Of a stretch of DNA of 64,000 nucleotides, positions 56,398 through 64,000 are shown piece by piece. The notes beneath the pieces are model-generated. The model worked only from the letters and a program-made list of their open reading frames with translations, was not told where the DNA came from and made no database searches. This stretch comes from Calliopum simillimum (taxonomy: Eukaryota; Arthropoda; Insecta; Diptera; Lauxaniidae). The DNA lies in the NCBI GenBank assembly GCA_951812925.1, contig OX638371.1:34508101-34572100 (forward strand). The letters are read 5' to 3'. Numbering within the stretch: the stretch's first letter is position 1; each line of letters begins with the position of its first letter. Made by a program: the position numbers and the translations under genes.

Positions 56398-57337
56398 TTA
56401 TACCCTACACCCAGGGTATATTCACTTTGTCCTTCCGTTTGTAACGCAAAGAAGGAGGCGTGGCAGATATAGAAAAGTATACATATTCTTGATCAGCGTC
56501 ACCTCCTGAGTCGATATAGCCATGTCCGTCTGTCTGTCTGGCTGGCTGGCTGGCTGACTGTGTGTGGAAATACACTTTTTGGGAAAACTAAGCAAGATAA
56601 TTCAATGAAATTTGGTGAATAGTCTTCGGCGTCAAAGTTAGCTCGGGGGATTGAAAATGAGCGAAATCGGTCAACGGACACGCCTACCGCCCATACAAAA
56701 AATATATTTAAAATGTAACTTTTTTAGTATTTTTCATGATAATGCAACCAAAATACACATAAATACTACGAATTAAAAGCGCAAGCTCTGAACAAAAACC
56801 AGAAGAGTTCGGACAAGAGGGCATGACACCTCCCGTATAAGCAAAAACTTCAAAACGCTATACTGAAAGCGTTTTTTGAGATAATCAAACTAAATTTTAC
56901 TCAAATGCTAAGAAATATAAGTTTAAACTCTGAGAAAAAACTGGGTGAATTTGGACAAGAGGGCGTGGCACCTCCCATAGATGCAAAAGGTTCAAAACGC
57001 TATACTGAAAACATTTTTTGAGATCATCCAACCAAATTTCAATCAAATTCTAAGAACTATAAGTTTAAACTCTGAGGAAAAACTGGGTGAATTTGGACAA
57101 GAGGGCGTGGCACCTCCCATATAAGCAAAAGGTTCAAAAGGCTATACTGAAAACATTTTTTGAGATAATCCAACCAAATTTCAATCAAATTCTAAGAACT
57201 ATAAGTTTAAACTCTGAGAAAAAACTGGGTGAATTTGGACAAGGGGGCGCGGCACCTCCCATATAAGCAAAACTTTCAAAATACTGCTGTGTATGGTATT
57301 TAATGTTTGGCCAGGCCAAAGGTAACACCCTTACTAG
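56398..57337 (+). mobile_element. DINE-1/HINE-like element 6
   Basis: Complete plus-strand copy with four central repeats (about 56829, 56971, 57113 and 57256). The last three are more alike than repeats in different copies, as if locally homogenised. Confidence 0.85.
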
Positions 57338-58140
57338 TTTTTTTATAGACCCAGCTTTTTAATAATTTTTCAACAATGACCCTATTTTTTTGTCTTCCAT
57401 CAGCTGTTATGTCTTATGATGAAAAAGGAAAATTTTTCAACTGACCCTATTTTTTGTCCATAACTGTATGGAGATTCCTAGTTCCTAATAATGGGATATG
57501 AAAACGATGGAACCCTCCATTTTGTAAGGTTTGGTAAGAAAATACTTGAGCTAAAAATGGGCGGATTGTGGGTAATGCTAAGTGGTGTAGCATATATTCT
57601 AAAGTTCGAAAGAATGGAAGTAAAATCTATAGATGGCTCCATAGCTGCCCAGGTGTCACTTTTAGAAAAGTAAAATATAAAACCGACATTAGTTATTGTT
57701 ATTGTTATTGACTTCCTCACTTCCAGGGAGGCCCTGGTGGGGTAGAATATGAGAAGACTAACTTCCATTAATTGTTTCCCCTCTACATTTCTTCTAAACA
57801 TACTTATCCTATATTTCTTCCCTTAAGGGCGAGATTCCCTGCAAAAATAATCTTATCTTATGAAAGTGCCGTGTGAAAGTTACTTTTTTATGAAATAAAC
57901 TCCCTCCACTTTTAGAGTGTTCTTGGTGGGGTAAAATTAAGACCAACCTCAATTATTTTATCGCCTCAAAATTTTAACGAACATTCTTACCCCCCATATC
58001 TGCCCCTTAGGATACATTCTGGCACACCGGGCTTTATTAGTATCTATGTTCACACACTCTTGATAGACATAGTAAATTTTGAAATCCGTGTAAGTGCAGT
58101 TTTACTGTCACCGACTCCCCGCCTATTAGCCTTCACATCA
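57338..58140. repeat. Imperfect direct repeat, about 180 bp apart
   Basis: 57711-57840 and 57890-58020 are decayed copies of one unit (TTGGTGGGGTA, ATTCTTACCCC/ATACTTATCC words). The rest is unassigned. Confidence 0.45.
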
Positions 58141-58479
58141 CAACGATGAGTTTGACGCGAACTTAGCCTGGGTTACTTTGTTTCAATTTCATATCCTTTG
58201 CAGATGATGGTGACTTTTTGGAAAATTTTTCTGATATGTTCCTCAGTATTTCTCGTCTTTCATTAATTCTTCTTATACTTATGACACAACGTTCATAGCA
58301 GCTTAGCTTAGCAGCTGAAAAGCGGCATATGTTATTTTCATATCTGACCAGGTAAAATACAGAAGTAGTCCATAAAGTAGATATATTTCTACGGATTTGT
58401 GTCGTTCCACCCATCTCGTTCAACAGAATTGTTTTAGTCTTGTCTTCTTATTATCCTCGAAGTTTTCGTTAGATTTCTT

Positions 58480-58857
58480 CGTGTATTCAAGATAATTTTT
58501 TAATATTCGCGATACAGCCATGGCATTCAAGCCCAGTTCCACAGCAATGATTTCCTGGGATCTTGGATCTTAGACTTCACCAGCGCTACACTTGCATAAT
58601 CAGTCGAAGATTTAGGGTGGCCTTCTCGAGGTTCGTCCTCCACAGAAAATGTCCTGTCTGGAATCTTCGGAACCACTTTGAAATAGTCGCGAGGGATGGC
58701 GCATTAACTTCAAATGCTATTTGGCATTCACTAAAATTTCCACAGGCTTGAGCTTACTTCGAAATCTAAAAAGAAAAGCAAACTTTATCTCTTGCTGCGT
58801 TGGCACTTGAATATCCACTGACATTGTTTCACGAATTTTACGTTTTCTTCTCACCAT
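58480..58857 (-). pseudogene. mariner transposase N-terminal relic
   Basis: On the minus strand three frames together give NAPSLATISKWFRRFQTG, then SVEDEPREGHPKSS, then EIIAVELGLNAMAVSRILK, the two helix-turn-helix regions and the WFxRF...EDxPRxGRP linker of mariner transposases. At least two frameshifts and several stops separate them. The catalytic part is missing. Confidence 0.75.
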
Positions 58858-58981
58858 TTTGACCGATCCTTCTGAAAATTAAAATGATATATCGTAAGAC
58901 TATATCAAATAGTACGTAATTTTTTGATTTACTAAAAATTTGTACCATGACACCTACTTAGCGAACTTTTGTTAGGCCTTC

Positions 58982-59068
58982 CGTATACTTTTCTATACCC
59001 GCCACGCCTCCTTCTCTACGTTACAAATGGAAGGGCAAAGTGAATGCACTCTGGGCGTAGGGTATATA
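58982..59068 (-). mobile_element. DINE-1/HINE-like 5' end fragment
   Basis: Only the terminal block (GCCACGCCTCCTTCTCTACG ... GGCGTAGGGTATATAA) remains. Confidence 0.7.
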
Positions 59069-59490
59069 AAAAGAGTTTTGCATGCTGGTTAAGCATTACT
59101 TTTTTTGTGAAAAAACCATTACGTATGAATACTTCAAAAGAGAATGTGGCGCAAACCGAACAAATTTTTCTGCCGTTCCGTTACCGCGGATGAAAATGTA
59201 TTTACCACTAGACACTAGAAACCAAGAAACAAGCAATACATTGGGGAAGGCCAAGGATGATCTGTCGGCCAATAAGATCATGGTCAATAATATTTTGGAA
59301 TGCACGTTGTGTTGTTCACACCAATTTCCTTGAAAAGGGTTAATCGATCAACGACGAATATAATCCCGAGCTTTTGGACAGATTCGCTGTTTTAATGAAG
59401 CAGAAACGACATTTTGTGTAGGAAAATGATGTTTCATCAAAACAAAATACGGGTGCACACTTAAAATTACGATTGCAAAAACTGCTACCC
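59069..59490. other. Unassigned
   Basis: An 83-codon plus-strand frame (59082-59333) and a minus-strand shadow exist. Neither is recognised. Confidence 0.35.
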
Positions 59491-59492
59491 TA

Positions 59493-60687
59493 CACTCAGG
59501 AAAAAAAATTGTATTTCCAACAACTTTATGTTTTGATTCAAGAATTTTTGTTGGTTAAAATCTTCCCAACAACTTTTGTTCTTGTTTCAAAAACGAAACT
59601 GTTATTTTTTAAATAAAACGAAAAATTCTTCAATCAAGTACAAAGTTGTTGAAAGTTCTAGAGCGGAAATTGTTGTTTTAAAAACGAAAAGTTGTTGAAA
59701 GTTTAAGAATGGAAATTGTTGATTCAAGAGCAAAACTGTCAATAATATTTAAGGATGATATAATTGCTCGAAGAATAATTGACAATTGGAATGCTTTTTA
59801 TATGTATGTGTAGGTGCTTTTGCAGTTTATTTTAAAACAATAAGTAAACTTACAAACACGGTAAATTATATATCAGTAGTAGTAGCAGATAAACCTTATT
59901 TGCAACAAAAAACGTAAGATAATTAGTATATGTATTCATTGTCTTGTAGTTCCTGCAGGATGAATAAGGCAAAAAAGTTTATATCCATCCCGATGGTCTT
60001 GTTTTCTCTCCACGACTTTCTTGTTTCTTTAATTTTTGTCAACAATTATCTTTTTTAGATGACTTTTGGAAACTTTCCTTTACATTGTTGGTTTTTCCAA
60101 AGAATGTGTTCGAAACTCTTTAATTTGATTACTGGATCAGGCCTGTCTTTGCGAATCATGCACAATTAGGAACCATAATATTCTTAACCAATATTGTTCG
60201 TCAAAGATAGTGATAATCGAACAAGCATTACCACATGGAATGTCCGAATACTTAAAGAAACAGGCAAGATACTTCAAAGCGCATGAGAACTTCACAGATG
60301 GAAAAGCATTGGCGAATATGAATGGTGAGGCGTAAAATGATATCTTCCGAGATGAATTTGTTTTCTACTTAAAATATAAAGGCTTTCCAATAGCTCTAAA
60401 TAGTTCTTTTAATTTTTAAAAAATTTAAAATATTTTCTTTTTATATTTCAGTTTTCTTGGAATAATTTACGTACCCTTTTGTCGATAGAATTATTTCAAA
60501 TTATTCAAAAAAGACTGATTTGAAGTTTTGAATTTTTAAATATTTTTCGTATTATTATTTGACAAATGCGAAAATATTAAGAATGAAGTTGTTGATTTAA
60601 GAATGAGACATTAATTTCAACAATTTAAAAATCACAATTTTTTAAGAACGAAAAATTGTTGCTTTAACAATTTTTTTTTTCTGAGTG
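59493..60687. mobile_element. TIR element, CACTCAG ends
   Basis: Ends CACTCAGGAAAAAAAATTGT and AACAATTTTTTTTTTCTGAGTG with TA on each side. Subterminal GTTGTTGAAAGTT-type words repeat near both ends. No transposase frame. Confidence 0.7.
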
Positions 60688-60689
60688 TA

Positions 60690-62603
60690 TCCAGCATATT
60701 CTCCAAATTTCATTATCTGCGGTATATACGTTGGATGTATCGAAATATATCTTATTCAGCAAACATGGAACTTATTAATATCCTCAGAGAACAATGTGTC
60801 GTGCCACGCCTTTATATCAGAGAAATTCCAAAATCTTCGTATCTCTCAATCTGTTTGACGCGCATGGATGAAATTTGATAATATTGTAAAAAGCATTAGG
60901 GAAATTAACTTTCACTGGAAATGTGGGCGTTGCCATTCCCAATTATAACAGAATATGTATCGTTACTTAATATACGGATCATAGGGTACGCACAATTAAA
61001 ACTAGTGTTGTCAAGAACATTTAATTGTAGCCTTCCACCAACAGCTTACCACTGTATCCATAAAACAACAACTGAATCCAATGATTGCTAACGTTTTAAA
61101 AATTTTACCGACAAATCAAGTTCGATGAACTCTGCGAAATAAAAAAAGTCAATATGTTGTGAAAAAGAAAAAAGGAAATCAAGTAGAAAAAAAAAAAAAA
61201 CAAAAATCACACGATAATGTAACGGAAAAATAAACAACTTTTCGCATTTTATTGTGCACTCAATGAAAAATCCATTTCCGTGCGCAATTCACCGACCATC
61301 AATTGTTATTGATTCTGAGCAGAGCCGTTGTGTTGAAAAGCGTTACGTTAAGTCGCGCCATATCGATTCGCAACCGGAAACGGACGTGTCAAAATAGATT
61401 TTGGTAGACTACCCATCATATTTCGTATATTATGGAATTAAGAGCTTAATGCTATTACAATAGAAATGACTGAGAATGGGGTTGAAATTTTCCAAAGTTA
61501 AAAGAATAAGATGTGTGCGTCTGAATTTGCTGATTTAATGTAAAGTTCAATACACATACGATTACCTATAGCCGCTGATGCGATTATGCGGTGAGGCTTT
61601 ATGTATATTCGAATTAACTTGCCACATCTACATTTACTTTTTTAAGCTGCTTGATTTGATATTTTAATATTATAGTCAAAAATCTCCTTCTCTCACAGAA
61701 TAAGTCTTCAAAAAATGTTATGGTTTGTTTGAATTTTGTAACTAGCGCCTTTCCCCTAAACGACACACAGTGCGTTCAAAGGCACCAAAAGTTGGCATCA
61801 ACTTGCGTTCATTGCGAGTCGAAATGATTGAGCAACTTACCATTTTTCACATTTTTTTAAGATCATTGTCATTTTTGCACATTTTCTCAATTCCAGCACA
61901 TAATAAACATTTTCATTTTTCCTGATCCCAATTAAAGACTCACCAAAAAATTCAATTTTGTGTGATTTTTAGTCATGCTTCAAGGCCAGTTTTTTGGGCC
62001 AGCACACAAAAATTTTTGATTTTTAAATTCAAGCAAATCCTTCAACCAGGAAGAGTACTTTAAGATGCTCTAGAGATCCGATTCGAAAAAATGTGAAAAA
62101 GCATGCTTCAAAACTCTCCACTTTCCCCTAAAAATAATGTTATTCATTAATTTTCATTATTGTTGATGCATGCAGTAAAAACATAATTTCAAAATTATGA
62201 CCCAAGCAATCATGTTCTGTATTAAGCTACTTAACTTGTGTTTGATTTAATTCTACCCTCACAAATGCCTTTATAAATATAAGATATTCAATTGACAATC
62301 TTAAGGCACTCCCCAAACTTATTAATTACGTTCTAATTATTTTCTTAACATCCACTCTAAATTAATTGTTTTGAGAGACACCCTAAATAGTTTCATGTTA
62401 CATTAAATCTTTGCTCATACTTATTTCTTACAATCTTTAAAAAAAATAAGTTATCAAATTGAATTCGTCGTTGTCGGTTTACCTTAATTTTCTTTGATCG
62501 GCGTCGATTTTGCTCCGCGCTGCGTCTCTCAATTTTCGTTTTTGCTTTGCACCTTGTGTGTTAGTTCTGGGAAACTGAAAATTGTTTTGTTTCCATCATA
62601 AAG
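60690..62603. other. Mostly unassigned DNA
   Basis: 60795-60965 has a GTGCCACGCC...GTGGGCGTTGCC module. 61250-61400 and 61740-61830 look less repetitive. 62470-62600 directly precedes the BEL relic and may be its upstream part. No gene recognised. Confidence 0.4.
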
Positions 62604-63420
62604 ACAAAAAAGGAGCATTTGGACTGTGAAGCACATTTTAAGGAAACTTCCTCACGTTTGGACACAGGTGAATATTCAGTACGCTTACCAATGAAGCTCA
62701 GCGCATATTTACTAGGAGACTTTTATCCTCAAGCTCTTCGCCGTTTTCAAAACTTAGAACGCAGATTGCTACGTAATTTCGAGCTTAAGGCACAATATAG
62801 TTCATTCATACAGGAATATTTGAATCTGAAGCATATGTCGCTGGTGGCAAATTTAGAATCTAGTCTTACTTAGTATTTCCTGTTGCACCATTGCGTTTTG
62901 AAAGAATCGAGTTCAACCACAAAACTCCGTGTCGTCTTCAATGACTCTGCAGCAACATCTACTGGATACTCCTTGAATGATGTGCTCGTGTCTGGTCCTA
63001 CGATTCAGCCAAATCTTTTTGATATTTTTATTCGTTTTCGGTCTTTCCCCGTTGCACTGACGGGTGATATCTGTAAAATGTATCGCTGTATTCGGGTAAC
63101 GCCGCCTGACAATTTACTCCAATGCATTTTTTGCAGGGACAGACCCCAAGAATCACTAAAGGGGTTCAGCAATTCGTGCTTTGCAACAGTTGGCAGCTGA
63201 TGCAGCAGAAAATTTTCCGGTCGGCTCCAATATTGTTGTTCGTGATTTTCATGTCGACGATTTAATAACAGGCGGAAATTCAGTTTAATAAGTGCTCAGT
63301 ATCATGGACCAAACATCATCTTTACTTAGTAGAAGAAATTTTAAGTTAAGGAGTGGTGTTCAAACAGCTCAACTGTGCTGAAAGGTTTACCTGAGTCTGA
63401 TAAAGAGCCGCTTTTTAAAT
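62604..63420 (+). pseudogene. BEL/Pao reverse-transcriptase relic
   Basis: The first frame (62619-62873) has the block preceding BEL/Pao RT (ALRRFQNLERRLLRN, EYLNLKHMS). The second (62883-63200) has TTKLRVVF and LTGDICKMYR, with the first catalytic aspartate. After another shift VVRDFHVDDLITGG gives the catalytic DD (HVDD, about 63250), and remnants of the thumb follow. A stop at 62871 and shifts near 63165 and 63280 inactivate it. It differs strongly from the intact element at 1056-8087, so it is another lineage. Confidence 0.85.
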
Positions 63421-63488
63421 TTTACAATTATGTCGCATTGGAGTAGGAGGTTTTCCAGAGCGGCTATTGCTAGGCTAAGAGATGATAA
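63421..63488. other. Junction between BEL relic and LINE
   Basis: Short unassigned junction sequence. Confidence 0.4.
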
Positions 63489-64000
63489 AAGTATTTTTGT
63501 GATATACTGAATCCCATGTGTACCACATCTCCGCAACCAGAATCACCAACTACAACTGCCGCAGTGACTCGCAGTAGTAGTCGAATACAAACACCACCGC
63601 CTACAATCGATGAAATAGTGAAAGCTATCCAAAGCATGAAAAACAACAAGGCCGCCGGTATAGATCAAATAACAGCTGAACTGCTAAAGGCATGCCCCAT
63701 AACATCAGCTAAAATTCTCCATCCTCTGCTTACCAAAATCTGGAGCGGAGAGCGTTTGCCAAAAGATTGGCTACATGGCATGCTAGTCAAATTGCCGAAA
63801 AAAGGTGACCTAAGCGAGTGCCGAAACTATAGAGGCATTACCTTGCTCTCAGTACCATCAAAAGTATTGACGAAAGTGCTTCTGAACAGGGTAAACGAAA
63901 AACTTGATTCGGCCATTCAAAAGCAGCAAGCAGGATTCCGGCGAAACCGATCATGCGTGGATCAAATCAACACCCTCAGAATAATTGTCGAACAATCATG
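63489..64000 (+). CDS. LINE reverse transcriptase, partial, runs off the window
   Basis: The frame is open from 63489 to the window end, with the first Met at 63516. It has IVKAIQSMKNNKAAGID, LPKDWLHGMLVKLPKKGD, NYRGITLL and QQAGFRRNRSCVDQINTLR, the fingers region (blocks 1-3) of a non-LTR retrotransposon reverse transcriptase. The catalytic FADD box would lie beyond 64000. No stop is seen in 170 codons, so it may be young. The upstream endonuclease domain is absent here, so the element is 5'-truncated or begins outside this frame. Confidence 0.88.

Noticed and set aside
1..64000. CRISPR arrays, operons or bacterial signals
   Set aside because: Repeats here are transposon ends and satellites with eukaryotic splice sites and retroelement features. 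No regularly spaced short repeats with unique spacers were seen.

Overview
The window looks like transposon-dense DNA from a fly (Diptera, probably a higher fly), not a bacterium. It is very AT-rich. Its coding traces belong to BEL/Pao, P, hAT, Transib, piggyBac, mariner/Tc1, pogo and LINE families, and it carries several copies of a DINE-1-like (Helentron-associated) element with the typical (GTCY)n tract. I found no convincing host gene, so the window reads as a graveyard of mobile elements with one fresh arrival. The species is not assigned.

Layout. 1-15237 is a head-to-tail array of a P-superfamily-like element (unit about 2.79 kb, genes on the minus strand): copy A 1-10953, copy B 10954-14845, truncated copy C 14846-15237. 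Copy A is broken by a complete BEL/Pao retrotransposon (1056-8087, LTRs identical by eye, one open 1756-residue gag-pol frame) and by a non-autonomous hAT-like element (8415-9536). Copy B is broken by a tRNA-related retroelement carrying three hammerhead-ribozyme motifs (12768-13861). Each copy preserves the empty target site of the other's insertions, so boundaries and order of events can be read directly. 15238-30700 holds foldback elements, four DINE-1-like elements (one a fragment), a piggyBac relic with a nested hAT, and tandem repeats of about 142 bp.

31176-36069 is a decayed Transib (RAG1-related) transposase gene on the plus strand, with a foldback element in its coding region and another inside an intron. 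Immediately after it, 36086-40753 is a TIR element (arms about 230 bp, TA target duplication) carrying one gene of a widespread but, as far as I know, unnamed arthropod protein family. That gene is itself split by a 2.3-kb Transib-type insertion with a CGGCG duplication. This is the best candidate for something undescribed.

40866-51288 contains relics of a LINE, foldbacks, pogo-like and piggyBac elements and satellite-like modules. 51289-53964 is a three-level nest of elements, each with its own target duplication. 54548-60687 has two more DINE-1-like elements, Tc1 and mariner relics and a TIR element. The right edge has a BEL/Pao reverse-transcriptase relic (62604-63420) and an open LINE reverse-transcriptase fragment running off the window (63489-64000).

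The genes do not form a pathway. Their relations are those of nested insertions. Only the BEL/Pao element looks capable of encoding its own full machinery.
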